A DNA stretch of 64,000 nt from NCBI GenBank assembly GCA_017607445.1, contig JAEVHH010000003.1:3968001-4032000 (forward strand). The letters are read 5' to 3'. The translations under genes were made by a program, and so were the position numbers. The notes below the pieces were generated by a model. That model saw only the letters and a program-made list of their open reading frames with translations. It did not search any database and was not told where the DNA came from. Numbering within the stretch: position 1 is the stretch's first letter; each line of letters starts with the position of its first letter. Shown one piece after another: positions 1 to 12,799 of the stretch. This DNA comes from Histoplasma ohiense. Lineage: Eukaryota > Ascomycota > Eurotiomycetes > Onygenales > Ajellomycetaceae.

Positions 1-1580
1 GTGTCAGTGATCATCATTCATTAATTGTGATATTACTGCAGTGATTGCAACATCAGATCTGTTCATTTCTATACAGAGTTTTCACTGCAGATCAAAGTGA
101 ATCAACAATGATGCTTTTGTAAAGCATTCTTTTAACTGCAAAATTGCATGCTTGCAGTTTTCATCTAACTGAACAGATACATTATTCTTCCCCCTTTTCA
201 TTTTGTAATCTTTTAACAATTCAGTCAGAGGTGCTGTTATTATCAAAAACTTGTATATGAATTGATGATAGAAATTAATGAATTCTAGAAATATTTGCAA
301 TTTGTTTATAGTTCACAGTTCTGATTAATCTAGAATCATGTTGATGCAGCATTTCTCAACAGTAATGCTCTGTGTGGTAACCACAAAACTCAAAAATTCA
401 ATTTCTGTTGCATGGAACATACACTTACTAAGTTTGACATATAGTCTTCATCATCTTAACCATTCCAGCATGTTCTTAACATGGACAACATGTTCATCAA
501 GTGTGTTTGAATAGATTATGATATTGTCAAGATAAGCCATGCAATATATATCTAAAAGATCACTGAGAGCTTTGTTGATATAAGATTGAAAGATCACAGA
601 GACATTGATTAGCTCAAAAGATAAGACTAGATATTCAAAATGTTCATATCATCTTCAAAATGCTGTTTTTCATTCATTCTCTGCTTGTATGTGAATTCTA
701 TGATACACATCTCTAAGATTCAGTTGTGTATATATTTTGGCACCTGCTAATCTATCAAGTATTTCACTTATCAAGGGCAGTGGATATCAATTCTTGATCA
801 TTATTTCATTCAATCCTCAATAATCCACACAAAGATGCAGAGTTCCATCTTTCTTCAGTGTAAATAACACTGATGCACTGACTGAGCTCTTGAATGAATG
901 TATCCAATTCTTCTCTAACATCTTTTTGATATATTCTCAGAGGACAGAGAGTTCTTGAGGTGATAAGTTATATATCAGTTGATATGAGAGTTCCTTGCCA
1001 GGTTTGAGCTCTATGGCATGATCATGAGATGCATGTTCCACATCAGATATATCTTCTTGAAATACATCAAAATAATCTTTATAATCATCTGAGATATTTG
1101 GCTCAGTTGCTGCACTCACAGCTTGTAATGATAAGACAGTGAATATAATATTGCCATCATCAATTAGTGTTGTGAATTCTTTAGCAGTATTCAGATGTAT
1201 GTGGTTAATATTCAATGCTTTTCTATAGATTCAGCATCTTCACACCCAGTCAATATCAGAGTTCACAGCTTTCAACCACAGCATGCTCAAAATTACATCA
1301 TATTCACTAATGTCAGCCTCTTTGAAATGATGGAATCCTTTTTGAAGAATGTGTTCATCATTGATAATCTTCATTGCAGCTCTTCATTGTTCATATGATT
1401 TAATCTTATGATTATCAACTGCTTCCACTACTTTTGATTTACCTTCTGTCTTCAAGAAATATTTTGATGCCCAGGCATGGGACACAAAGTTTGCATTCAC
1501 ATCAGAATCCACTAGCATCCACATCATTGACCATCCCACTTCTGTCAGCATCCACATATTCATCATCAATAATCATTTAT
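1..1580 (-). pseudogene. A0 pol fragment (protease and reverse transcriptase), decayed
   Basis: Read on the minus strand, the segment starts with a retropepsin-like stretch at about 1390-1560 whose active-site triad reads DSD rather than the usual D-S/T-G. It continues into an RT connector around 937-1215 and RT at about 300-940. The RT catalytic box reads YLDN instead of YLDD near 515-540, a Gly/Asp-type change expected from C-to-T decay on the other strand. Many in-frame TGA codons stand where relatives have Arg or Trp. The enzyme would have copied the element RNA into DNA in a cytoplasmic particle. It cannot be active now. Confidence 0.85.
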
Positions 1581-1639
1581 CTCACAGTCTAGTTGTTCAT
1601 ATTCTCAATACAGCAGCTGCTTCTATAATTGAAATTGTT

Positions 1640-2705
1640 GATTTTTTGCTTATCAAACTTGATTGCACTTTTCAGAGTGTAACATTCAACAATCATTTGC
1701 AACATAACTCTTCTTATAGCAGTGAGAACACTTCTTCATCCAGTTATATTTATCTTTCTTGATTTGTTCAGTTGAATCTGTTTGTTCCTCTCATTTCCTC
1801 TTGTTCCAACAGTTGCTAGATTTATCAGAATGACACTGATTTTCTATGAATATTGCAGATCTTTCTTTGCAGATAGCATGTCATTATTCTGATATATTTT
1901 TCTCAAAAGTCTGTAGAGTTTGAAGCAACTCTTTGTAGTTCTGAGGCTCTTGATTTCAACAATCAAATTTTGTGTGTAATATCTTCAACATTTTACTACA
2001 CAAGTTATCCATTCTTTGTTCTTTGCTATATGAGGATAAGTAGTATTCTCAGTCTTTGAGATATTTAGAGAAATTGTGTATTGATTGCCATTCTTGTTGC
2101 TTCACATCTTGAAACTTTTGACTCATCAATCAGTGCTGGTTCTGTGGATTGTTAATTTGCATTTCTAGATGTGATAACATATTGTCAAAAGTCAATGATG
2201 TTGCTTCTTCATGTCTCTCATACAATAATACAAAATTCAATCATTTCTGCTTAACATGGATGTCAAGATAGAGTTTAGCATCATTTATCTTGTATTCTTC
2301 CTTTCAATAATACTGATGATGATGTGTAAAGAGAGTCAATATGCAATCTTTATAGTTCTTGAATTCTAATATATTTTTTTCTTGATAATAGTTCTTAATC
2401 TTCAATCTCAGTGGTGTTTCATTATCATCATCTGTATTGTTCACAGATCAATTTTGCAGTGATTCTGTGATGATATTCTGAATTAATTGAGACTTGATGA
2501 GAGTATCTCCATGAATCTGTACTTTCAACTTGTTGAGCTGCTGTTGTGCATGCAGAATAGCTAATTGCTGCTCTCATTCACAAATTTGATCATTCAACTG
2601 TTGCAAACACACATTGTGATCATTGAAGACAGTAGAAGATTCAGATTGATTTTCAAGAGATCTTGCACATATCAAAATCATCTTGTGTGTTTTAACTAAT
2701 GTTGT
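1640..2705 (-). pseudogene. A0 gag (capsid-nucleocapsid), decayed
   Basis: It aligns with gag of A1 (11695-12765). The order is a Gln-rich coiled N-terminal part (about 2480-2640), the capsid-like middle, and a CCHC zinc-knuckle region near 1690-1740, partly destroyed here. Gag would form the particle that packages element RNA. Several TGA and TAA codons interrupt it. The limits are taken from alignment by eye with the other A copies and are good to a few tens of bases. Confidence 0.75.
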
Positions 2706-2786
2706 GTGTTTTAACTAACATTGCATGCTTTATTGTAGGTGTGCGTAACAACAGACCACTCAAATAAAGTTTAGAGTGATTAGAAT

Positions 2787-3057
2787 TGTAAGAGATGATT
2801 GTAGATATAATTATGAGAGTAGTATGAAGTACATATATAGAATGTTAAGAAGATAGCAATCTCTATTATTCAAAGCTAATCACTGATCTTCTAATATCTA
2901 CAGATATCAGCAAGCATTATATAGACAACCACCACACACTACAGCCATCTATAATGCCATGCACTATATCCCTTCTCATTAATTCTGGTGTGTTCTGTGT
3001 TCTTCTATCGCCACATAGCTATTTTCTAATATAGATATCTCCATTGCGTCTATTACA
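2787..3057 (-). repeat. A0 5' LTR (271 bp)
   Basis: Begins TGTAAGAGATG and ends CTATTACA on the plus strand, so TG...CA ends are present. The 271-bp length is the same as in A1, A3 and A4. The LTR drives sense transcription to the left. Confidence 0.92.
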
Positions 3058-3478
3058 TGCCCTCAGCAATTGTATAGATTGTTTGTTAGTAGATAATTGC
3101 ATTTCTGTATTGTAAGTTCTGCTTGTTGATAGCAGTATATCAATCACATCCTTTAGATAGCTTGTATACACATTGTTATTGATTTTCTAATGAGATGGAA
3201 TTGATGGATTCTTTGATTGTTAGAAGTTGTATACAGAGAAGCAAAAAGAATTTCTTTCCTCTTAAAGATTTCTCTTCTCTTTTAATTTGATCATTATCAA
3301 AGCTTCTTGCCTCTTCTGCTGTGATTTCTTGTTCTCAAAAAATTTTTAAATTTTTATATCATTGTTCTCCCTTCTCTCTCTTTTTTATATTGAAATGAGT
3401 TTTTTTGATTACTCTGATTTTAAGTAGGTTGTTTCTTGAGCACTTATCATGTATTATTGTTGATGTTCCTTGTCAGTG
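3058..3478 (+). other. C1 3' tail, upstream of the antisense gene
   Basis: It corresponds to 19440-19862 in C2, where it lies directly inside the 3' LTR. It holds no gene. An ATG at 3395 is followed by a donor-like GTAGGT at 3424 and an acceptor TTGTCAG ending at 3476; C2 has GTAAGT at 19808 and the acceptor at 19860. Both spans are 53 nt. This is likely the promoter, leader and first intron of the antisense gene. Joining from this ATG is one base out of phase with the next exon, so the true start is unresolved. Confidence 0.5.
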
Positions 3479-4421
3479 GTGTTATTAGTGTGGTCATGTG
3501 TGCCACTAGCTCATTTCTGTATAGCATCATTCACTGTTCACTTGTTATATTGCTCTAGCTCTAATCACATGACACACAACAGTTGAATTCTGTGTGAATG
3601 TTGTGTTTCTAGACTTGAGAATGTTGATTTTTGATGTGTGTTGAGATCAAATGTCTGAAAGTGTTGTGAGATTTGTGTCTCTGCAGAAAAATTCTGTAAA
3701 CTTGTGAGTAATTCTCTTTAATTCTTATTTTCTTTTTCTTTTTCTTCAAATTTGCTTTTGAATAGATAGTAGTGTTCTTAGCAATGTTGATATACTGATA
3801 ATGATGCTAGATGCATGATACACCTCTTCTGAGATGCATCATGCATGAGTGAGTGTTTATTTTTGCAGAGGTGATGACTGAAGAGAATATGATCAATCAC
3901 AAAAGTCATCTTCATTATTTGATAAAACAATTGAATGCATCTTATCTGATAATGCTGTCTGCTCAGAGCAGAGCAGAGGCAAATGCTCTATAATCTCAAT
4001 GTCAAATAATGGCTGAGTCTGTAGAAGTGCAGATTTTGAAGACTGTGGTTATATCTGATTCTTTCAGAGTGGAGATGTTAGAGAAAGAGAAGAGTGTGAA
4101 GAAGAGGATTTTGAAAGTGATGAGCTCTGAGAGCTTCATAATGAAGAGATTGATTGAGAAGAGATTGATGAAAGAGAAGTTGACTGAAGAGCTGATAAAA
4201 AAGATTGTGAAGATACTGATGACTGCAGCAGTGTCTGTGATGCCTGCTTTCTTTGTCAATTTATCACTGACATCAGTGGAGCAGAGGAAGAGGATGCTCT
4301 GAATGATGAAGAAGTGAAAGAAGAAGATGAGAGAAAATACCTTTCTTCATCAGATATATCAGAGAATGAATAGATTGATGAAGAAGAGAAAAAGTGAGAA
4401 GACAAATGTTTTGTGAAATAG
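3479..4421 (+). pseudogene. Antisense six-cysteine gene of C1 (spliced, acidic C-terminus), decayed
   Basis: This lies on the strand opposite to C1 gag-pol, between the chromodomain and the 3' LTR, and runs toward pol. One exon (3479-3707) holds six cysteines at 3593-3697 in the pattern C-x2-C-x10-C-x9-C-x2-C-x6-C. An intron follows at 3708-3765 (58 nt, GTAATT to TTGAATAG), the same length as in C2. Joined in phase, the next exon (from 3766) gives about 200 acidic, Ser/Asp/Glu-rich codons up to TAG at 4371, or TAG at 4419. Nearly all stops are TGA. A second cysteine run lies at 4206-4256 (C-x5-C-x3-C-x2-C-x2-C). The Lys-rich frame at 4009-4302 is out of phase with this splice. Its role is unknown; a zinc-binding, DUF3716-like function is a guess from the motif. 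Confidence 0.6.
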
Positions 4422-4849
4422 ATATTTATCTATACCTCTGCACTCAAAATGAATGCTGATAATATACAAGTATCAGAAGAAGTATTGAATGAGAGTGGCA
4501 GAGAGAGAGAATGAAAGAGATGATGAGAAAGAGAAGAGAAAGTAAGAGATGAGAAATGAGATGAAGATGAGTGAACTGAAGATCTTTAGACTTTTCTTAG
4601 AATCTGTTTTCTTTGTTTTTTTCTTGTTTATATGTTTTATTTTTTGTATTTATTATACTCAAATTGAATTTTTTTCCTTTTTTCTCTTTTCTCTGATAAA
4701 ATCCTTCTAAAAAGAATGTATTTGATTGAAGTTTGAATGAGATTTGTGCTTCTAGCATTTTTTGATTTAAGATTTGTGCTTCTGATGTCTTTTGACTTGA
4801 AGTTTGTGTTTTTGATGTTTGAGAGTATGTTGATTTTGTATTTGTCATT

Positions 4850-7800
4850 CATTTTCTTGTTTGAGAAAGATTTCAAATGTCTGAGTGTTCAATATGTTTT
4901 CTTCTGATTTCTATGTATCACCACTAGAACCTCAATCTGTTCATCTCACAAGATATTTCAGAGGTTTGTTTTTTCATTGTTGTTTTTCAAGAATTTCTTC
5001 AATTTGATATTCTTCTTCACTGTTGACAAGTTTCAGTTCTGGTTCTGATAGAGCTCCATTTCTGCAGTTGTATGACTTCAATAAAGATACATGGAATACA
5101 GAATGAATGCTTCTATATGAAGATAACAGTTCTAATTTATACACTTGTTTTTCAATGATATTCAGAATCTTGAAGAATTCAACATATTTATGATTGAGTT
5201 TGTGAACTGAGCACAGCAATTGGAGATTTTTTGCATTGAGCATGATATAGTCATCTATTTTAAATTGTTGAGACTTATATTTTGTATCATAATAGATTTT
5301 CTGTGCTTGTCACATCTTTTGTAGATTCTCAATGAGCTTATGACATGTTTTCTTGATATGTTTCATGCAGCTAGCAGCATGTATGGCGATCAGTTGTGAT
5401 GATTTGTTGATATTAATTTTCAAATCAGATTGATATCCCATTAAAGCGTCTGCAGATGCCATTTCAGTAGAGACATGTTGAGAGATATTATAAACAAACT
5501 GTACTAGCAGTAGCCAGTGTGCTCAATCATCTTAATGATAGTTGATAAAACATTGAAGATAATGTTTCAAGATTTGATTTTGTCATTCCATTTGATCATC
5601 TGTTTGAGAGTGAAAGGCTGTTGAAAGTTTCCAGCATGTGCCTAGCATATAACAAAAGATGGATCAATAATGGCTTGTAAACAGCAACTCTCAATCAGAT
5701 ATATGGTTTTTGAGTATTCTGTAAATTGTATAGAACTTGGTATAAACAATTTCTGCTAGTTCATCAGCTGTAATATTTTTGATGCAAGGAATATAGATTA
5801 TAAACTTGATATATATATTCACAATCACTAAAATTGCATTGTAGATTTGATGAAGAAATGTAGAGGCTGATAAGTCTGTAATAAAATTTATAGTAATGAA
5901 CTCAAAAGAATTTGATGATAAGAGAATTGTACTCAATTCTTTATATTATCTGTGCTGTTTTGGCTTTACTCTTTGATAAGTATCATAAGTGGATATATAA
6001 TCTTTGACATCTCTGACTAGCTTATGTCAATAGTATTTGTTCTGAATGCTGTCTATAAACTTTTTTATATCAAAATGATCTCTCTGTGGATCATCATGAT
6101 TTGCACTGATAATTTCATCAATGAGTGTCTTTTGTTGAGAGACATACACACAATCATCAGCACACAATATATCATTCTCAGAAATTGTTCATAGCATATT
6201 TTCAGCAACAATTATATTCTTCTTTTTTATCTTCTTTCTTTGCTCAGCAGCAAAAGAATCAATCTTCTGTACTTTACTCAGAAATGAGATGAAGGATTCA
6301 GACATTTCTGTATATGCTGAGTCTTCAAGAATAGCCTTATTGACTGCAATCTGGGGCATATATTGCTCAACATACAACAGAGAGGAAGAGTTTATGCAAG
6401 AGATAGAAGATGTTGATATATAAAGTGCTTTTCACTCATTAAAAAAAGCATTTTGCTCATTAGAGATCTGTGCACAGACTACATCAGAAGAAATATCATT
6501 TTAAAAAGAAGTATCAGCTTCTCAGCCTAGTTTAACTCCATGTTTCAGCTTCTGTTGCAGAGTAGATAATATAGTTTGATTATTATAGATCTCACTGTAG
6601 TCTGTGCAATGACTGAGCTCATCAGCTGAATTCTTTGATTCAGAGTGATGCAGTAATACAAAATCATAAGCAGATAAAGCTTTCATTCATATAATCTGAT
6701 ATCTGTTCAGTTTTTTAGTCATCATAAAGTACTGCAGATTGACATGATCAGATCAGACTTGAATTGAATACTGACTTCTCTTCAGATAGTGTCTTCAATT
6801 CTTAAATACTGCTACAATAGTCAAGAGTTTTTTATCATGAGTATTATAATGTGTTTTCACATCAATCAACTTTCTTGATCAGAAGACAACTGAATGTCAG
6901 TGTTCATCATTCTGCAACTGTGACAGAATAGCAGTGACTGCAAAAGTGAATGCATCAGATTTGATCTGAATACACTGAGCTGAGTCAAAATGAGCTAATA
7001 GAGAAGCATATATAAAGTATGATTTGAGCTCATTGAAAGCACTTTGAGCATCTTCTATTCATATAAAAGTGGCTTTTCTTTCCCTCTTCTTGCTCTCTTT
7101 TGTAAGTTCAAATAATGAGGCTGCAATAGAGGAGAAAGACTTAATAAATCATCAATAGAAATTAGCAAAGCTCAAGAAGAATTGAACCTCTTTAATTGAT
7201 TTAAATGTAGATCATTTCACAATAGTGAAGACTCTGTCTGACTTCATCTCAATATCATTTGTATCTATAACAAACCTCAGAAATGAGATTTTGTTCACTT
7301 CAAATTCACACTTAGAGAGTTTTGCAAATAGATTCACATGCTTGAGACATTCTAGCATCTTAGTAACATACACTTTATATTTCTGCTTTGAATTGAAGAA
7401 TATGAGAATGTCATTCAAATAGACAACACAATATATATCCAACAAATCAGACAAGACATTGTTAATGTATGCTTGAAATGTCACTGAAGCATTAGCTAGT
7501 TCAAATGGTATAACTATATATTCAAAATATTCATATCTCATTCTAAAGACTGTCTTTCAACAGTCTTTTGTCACTATAAGTATGCAGTGATAGACATCTT
7601 GAAGGTTCAGCTTAGTGAATATCTTGGCTTTTGAAAGTCTATCAAGTAATTCACTTATTAGAGGCAGAGAGTATTGATTCTTGATGATGATTTGATTTAA
7701 TCCTTGATAGTCTACACAAAGATGAAGTCCATCATCTTTTTTGAGAACAAAGAGAATCAGTGCATCAGTTGAGTTACTGAACAGTTGTATTCACTCTTTA

Positions 7801-8545
7801 TCTAATACATTTTTTAAATATTCTCTTAGAGCAGCTAACTCAGTTTCAGAGAGATTGTATATCAGTATAAAGAGAGATTGTGTATCAGATTCAAGATCTA
7901 TACAGTGTTTCATCTCTTCTGATCTTTTCACACTTATAGCAGCTTCTTCTGAGAAGATATGTGTGTATGACATGACATAATCAGATAGATCAGTTGGTAA
8001 GTCTGAATACACAGCTGAGAATATATGTGAAGTATGCTTTGAGTCTTTTGAATATTCTGTAGATAATACTACAAGCATTTCTACTCTAGCTTCTGTGAGA
8101 ACTTCAGCTAAGACATCTTATTCAGAAATAATTTGAGGCTGTTGTTCATCTTCAGAGCTTCTAAAGAAGAATTGTCCATCTGATCAATCTATAAGAGGAT
8201 TTGTTTATCTTAATCAAAGAAATTCTAATACATGATTGTAGTTCTTCATCTTCATTGCATGAAAGGAATGAGATGTCTGCTGTGTATTACTCTTGTAATC
8301 AGTGACAGTAGTTGCAATGTTATACTCTTCAAAGAAATGTATTATACATTCATCAATTGATTTGATCATTTTGATTTTGCAGTGAGCAGTTTCTAGATTG
8401 TGATTCTTTGCTCAAAATTCATTGACACAGTTCACTTCTGACTCAGAGTCTACTAGTGCAAGCATCTTTTGCAGATCTTTAGATGTAGTGAGTTTCACTG
8501 TGACAGTGAAGTTTAAAATATTTTTGCATCAACTTTCTGTGCTTA
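4850..8545 (-). pseudogene. C1 pol (protease, RT, RNase H, integrase, chromodomain), decayed
   Basis: The domains run right to left: a protease-like stretch with LVDSE near 8440-8465; RT at about 7200-8080, whose catalytic box reads YLND (C2 keeps YLDD); RNase H at about 6500-7180; integrase at about 5480-6190, including a readable catalytic-core piece at 5691-5936; and an SH3-like stretch plus chromodomain at about 4880-5243, ending with a YLVR-type motif. Family role: copying element RNA and inserting the DNA; the chromodomain is thought to steer integration to modified histones. Many TGA codons make it a pseudogene. The downstream limit is approximate. Confidence 0.85.
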
Positions 8546-8559
8546 TAACTGTCATTGCA

Positions 8560-9905
8560 AGCTGAATGATATATCTTAAGCATTTTTTGAGTTCTTCAAG
8601 TTCTTCATGTCTTTCATATCAGATTTCAAGTCAGACTTGATATTTTTGGATTTATCTTTGAATTATTTGAAACACAAATTGATGATATGTCCAGGTTGCT
8701 TACAATAACAGCAATATTTTGATTGGATGGAGTCATCAGATTTTGTAGTGTCATTTCATTTGTATTTATTTTATGATCTATTATCAGCATTATTTCTGTT
8801 GTTAAAGCTTTGAATAGAGTTTTTGAAATTTGACTTCTCTTTAAACTTCTTTCATCTCTCTGACAGATTCAATTCTGTCATTGCAAGTTTATGTAGAATG
8901 ACATCATAGCTTAACTCTTTCAATTTGATTGCATATTTGTTGAATTCTCAGTGAATGAAAGATAGAACTTTCATATAGAGATGTGATTTTCAATGATATT
9001 CACTATAAAAATGCCACAGACACTTTTCAATTGATTATAAGTGTGAAGCAAATTGTTGAACTGTTTGATCTTTTTGTTGCTCTGTTTTTCAGTACTGTCT
9101 ATCAGCATCTCAGAAACTTCTATCTGAATCAGTAACTTGACATTGCATTCAACTAACAAATTCTTCTCATGGTGATAAAGTTCATATATTATGTGTATGT
9201 TGATACCAACATTGTTGCATCTTGATATTGAAATGAGTGATGGCTTTGATGATCTTTTGATGGTTGTGTTTGTTGTAGTAATTAAGATCACTGACATGAA
9301 AAGTGATAGCAGCTGTAACAAAGTTTTTGAATTCTTTCATACTTTGATTTTAGAACTTTTTCATATCTCTCTGAGAAGAGTAACTGCTTATACTGAGATC
9401 TTGAAGTTCTAATTGTCAAAGTGATACTCAACTACATCTTCCACTGACAGTAGTCACAGTGCTTTCCACTAAGATGTTGAGTATTTATAGTGTGGCTTTC
9501 AGTGGTCTGAGAATATTTGTGATATTATCACAGTTATCATTCATACTAGTTGCATCTCTACTGTGATTCAGATGTGCTTCTAGTATATTTTGAGTAGCTG
9601 AAATTGTTTTATTCAATTCTTGCAGTAAAATGTCACATCAGTGTTGAAGTTCTCACAATTCTTTCTCAGTCTGTAATTTTTTGATTCTTCTGATCACAGC
9701 TATCTTCTCAGTCTCAATTGTACTGAGATCTTCAGAAGAGATATTCTTTTCTGAACTATATTCAGAGTTCAATTTTATAGAGAAAAATGATGTTTGTTGC
9801 ACACTTTCAGTGACAGAAGTGTGCATTTCACAGTTTTCTTTCATGATATTTGTTGCTTTGAATTCAGCAGTAGTATGAGTACAGCAGATGCTGTGGGTAG
9901 AGGCT
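8560..9905 (-). pseudogene. C1 gag, decayed, with intact CCHC zinc knuckle
   Basis: It aligns with C2 gag (59926-61341). The N-terminal part (9653-9844) is acidic and then coiled (a long Glu/Lys/Leu stretch). The capsid-like part covers about 8960-9330. The nucleocapsid keeps a full CX2CX4HX4C knuckle (CCYCKQPGHIINLC) at about 8685-8726. Gag would package the RNA. Stops, mostly TGA, break the frame between these blocks. Confidence 0.78.
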
Positions 9906-9954
9906 ATGACTATTACTCAACAGATCATCTCTCAAAGATTGAGTGATTAGAAAC

Positions 9955-10217
9955 TGTGAGATATAGTGACAGTGTGAAGAATAACAGTAGAAGATAGTTT
10001 ATAGTGTAGCAGAGATAATAGTAATATATTGTAGAGTGTAGTATAGTAGCATAATGTAGTGTAGCTAATTGCTAAGAAAGAAAAGAAAGAGAAAGAAGAT
10101 GTGTGAAATACATACATTGATATATATATACATGTAGAAATAGCAGTAGCGAGAGTATAATGGAAAGAGGTAAGAATAAGCGAAGATAATAAGGAAATAA
10201 TAAACGAGTGCATTACA
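9955..10217 (-). repeat. C1 5' LTR (263 bp)
   Basis: Starts TGTGAGATATAG and ends GTGCATTACA. It matches the two C2 LTRs (19153-19415 and 61389-61651), all 263 bp. It keeps several CpG sites (for example around 10148 and 10190). Confidence 0.92.
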
Positions 10218-11334
10218 GTGTGTGATGCAGTGGCTAAACAGAAATTGTCAGTGGAATACTTCTCTAATGAACTATCTGTCTGATTTCAATAGCAAAATCT
10301 GTGAAGCAGAAGGACAGAACTGAGACAATACTGTGAAAATTAATTTTCTGAGTCAGTATATCAGCTTTGAACTGTTTAAACTCTGCATCTCACATCTTAT
10401 ATTCTTGTATTATCATGACTACTGTATTCATTTGTGTCAACTCAACAACAATCTCATGTGTTTCAATAGTGTACAAGAAAGCTGTAACAATCACAGACAG
10501 AACTTTACATCTACCACTGTTTTGACTACATCAACCACCTTCACAGATGCCATGGATTGAATCTCTCATATGAATATGAGATGATCAAGAATATCTGATC
10601 TCTTCAGATGAGAAGTTACTGATTGAATCATCTGAGAAGTTTGCATTCATTGCAATAGACTGAGACACTTTGTAAGTTAGTGTATCAACACAGTGGTCTC
10701 AGCTTCTACACTGTGTGTGAACACAACTATATCTACAATGAACAAGAACAGAGAAACAAAAAGCTCTTGCTCTAAAATATGAACAAAAGCTTAAGAAGTA
10801 AGAAGCAAGATGAAGATTTGAACAGAAAATACAAGCAAACACAATCATAATCTCTGTCATTGTAAATAGTCTAGTCAATGTATGAGCAATGATAGACAGT
10901 GGTTTCCTTCACTACACTTTTATAAACATTCAGTTGATTGAAAAGCATAAGCTTCAGTGTATTTTCTTTTCTGAACTGTATAAGCTCAGTGGATTCAATG
11001 ACCTCAGAGAATCTGTCTCCTACAATATGATAAAGTTCAACATCAATGTAGAAAGACATGAAAAAAGAAATGTTTATACATATGAAGTGTAAGATTTTGA
11101 GTACAACTTAATGCTCAGTCTGTCATGACTTACAGAATTTGAAACTCTGATAAACATACACAACTGTTGTCTAATCTTCTCAGAAGATGACTGTGTTTAT
11201 GAAAAGAATATCAACAGAACCACTGATCTCACTCAGATATCAGTGAAAACATTCAAGCTACTAATTCATCAAATATGCAAGAAGAAGAACATCCAAGTGT
11301 TCACTGCTAGTATGATGAATATCAAGAAAGCATT
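10218..11334 (+). pseudogene. D3 segment 1: end of gag plus protease, decayed
   Basis: Plus-strand piece of the outermost D element, collinear with D1 26520-27560. It begins inside gag, because C1 inserted there. It carries a CCHC-type region (CIHC... near 10635-10680, with its last cysteine not clear) and then a retropepsin with an intact D-S-G at about 10895-10905. It breaks at 11334, where A1 inserted; GCATT at 11330-11334 is the left target-site copy. TGA and TAA codons interrupt it. It differs enough from D1 and D2 to be an older or separate subfamily. Confidence 0.82.
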
Positions 11335-11605
11335 TGTAATAGACGCAACAGAGATATCTATATTAGAAAATAGCTATATAGCGATAGAAGAACACAGAAC
11401 ACATCAGAATTAATGAGAAGGAATATAGTGCATGGCATCATAGATGGCTGTAGAGTGTGATGGTTGTCTATATAATACTCACTGATATCTGTAGATATTA
11501 GAAGATCAGCAATTAGCTTTGAATAATAGAGATTGCTATCTTTTTAACATTATATATACATACTTCACACTACTCTTATAATTATATCTACAATCTTCTC
11601 TTACA
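11335..11605 (+). repeat. A1 5' LTR (271 bp)
   Basis: TGTAATAGACGC at the start, CTTCTCTTACA at the end. The next bases (ATTCTAATCACTC) are at the usual primer-binding-site position and recur in A0, A3 and A4, but I cannot name the matching tRNA. Confidence 0.93.
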
Positions 11606-11694
11606 ATTCTAATCACTCTAAATTTTATTTGAGTGGTCTGTTGTTACACACATCTACAATGAAGCATACAACATTAGTTAAAACATGCAAGATG

Positions 11695-12765
11695 ATTTTG
11701 ATATACACAAGATTTCTTGAAAATCAATCTGAATCCTCTACCATCTTCAATGATCACAATGTGTGTTTGCAACAGTTGAATGATCAAATTCATGAATGAG
11801 AGCAGCAATTAGCTATTCTGCATGCACAACAGCAGCTCAATGAGTTGAAAGTACAGATTTGTGAAGATACTCTCATCAAGTCTCAATTAATTCAGAATAT
11901 CACCACAGAACCACCGCAAAATCAATCTGTGAATGATATGAATGATGATAATGAAACACCATCAAGATTAGAGATTAAGAACTATTATTGAGGAAAAAAT
12001 ATATTAGAATTCAAGAACTATAAAAATCATATATTGACTCTCTTTACATACCACTGCTGATATTATTGAAAGAAAGAATACAAGATAAATAATGTTAAAC
12101 TCTATCTTAATACCCACATTAAGCAGAAATGATTGAATTTTGTATCATTGTATGAGAGATGTGGAGGAGCAATATTGTTGACTTTTGACAATATGCTATC
12201 ACATCTAGAAATGCAAATTAACAATCCACAGAATCAGTGTCAATTGATGAGTCAAAAGTTTCAAAATACAAAGCAATAAGAATGACAATTGATATACAAT
12301 TTCTCTAAATATCTTGAAGACTGAGAATACTACTTACTCTCATATAGTGAAGAACAAAGAATGGATAACTTGTATAGTAAAGCATTGAAGATATTATGCA
12401 CTGAACTCAATCATTGAAATCAAGAGTCTCAGAACTACAAAGAATTACTTCAAACTCTACAGACTCTCAAAGAAAATATATCAGAGCAACAGCATGCTAT
12501 TCACAAAGAAAGATCTGTGATATTTATAGAGAATCAGTGTTGTTCTGATAAATCTAGCAACCATTGAAACAAGAGAAAATGAGAGAAATAAACAGATTCA
12601 ACTGAATAAACTAAGAAAGATAAATATAACTGAATGAAGAAATGTTCTCACTGTTATAAGAAGAGTCATATTGCAAATGATTGTTGAATATTACACTCTG
12701 AAAAGTGCAATCAAGTTCAATAAGCAAAAAATCAGCAATCTCAATCATAGAAGCAGCTGCTGCAT
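11695..12765 (+). pseudogene. A1 gag, decayed
   Basis: The frame starts at an ATG near 11695, runs through a Gln-rich coiled region, then a capsid-like part, to a full CX2CX4HX4C zinc knuckle (CSHCYKKSHIANDC) at about 12645-12687. About a dozen TGA codons sit in frame, with rarer TAA. It would form the RNA-packaging particle. It is collinear with gag in A0, A3 and A4. Confidence 0.82.
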
Positions 12766-12799
12766 TGAAAATATGAACAACTAGACTGTGAGATAAACA

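Larger units (their letters stand above)
1..3057 (-). mobile_element. Element A0, Ty3/gypsy LTR retrotransposon (family A), cut by window start
   Basis: A minus-strand element, seen from its 5' LTR (right end) through gag into the reverse-transcriptase region. The integrase, chromodomain, antisense gene and 3' LTR lie beyond base 1. It matches A1, A3 and A4 along its whole visible length. It sits inside C1: just right of its LTR the C-family tail resumes at 3058, matching C2 just after 19440. The left flank is missing, so the target-site duplication cannot be read. Both reading frames are broken by many TGA and some TAA codons. Confidence 0.9.
3058..10217 (-). mobile_element. Element C1, Ty3/gypsy LTR retrotransposon (family C), left end outside window
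   Basis: A minus-strand element with its 5' LTR at 9955-10217, then gag, pol (protease, RT, RNase H, integrase, chromodomain) and a 3' tail carrying a plus-strand antisense gene. It is collinear with C2, which is split between 19153-24828 and 59926-61651. A0 is inserted in its 3' tail, so its 3' LTR lies beyond the window start. The right flank (10218 onward) is D3 gag, so C1 inserted into D3; its left target-site copy is not visible. C2, with its insert removed, gives a family length of 7402 bp. Confidence 0.9.

Noticed and set aside
4009..4302. Lys/Glu-rich plus-strand ORF in C1 and its C2 counterpart 20417-20755 as real proteins
   Set aside because: They are out of phase with the cysteine exon across a conserved intron, while the acidic frame joins in phase and runs longer once TGA is allowed for.
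10081..10140. Purine-rich and TATATA stretch as a separate promoter or low-complexity element
   Set aside because: It is an ordinary part of the C LTR, repeated in both C2 LTRs.
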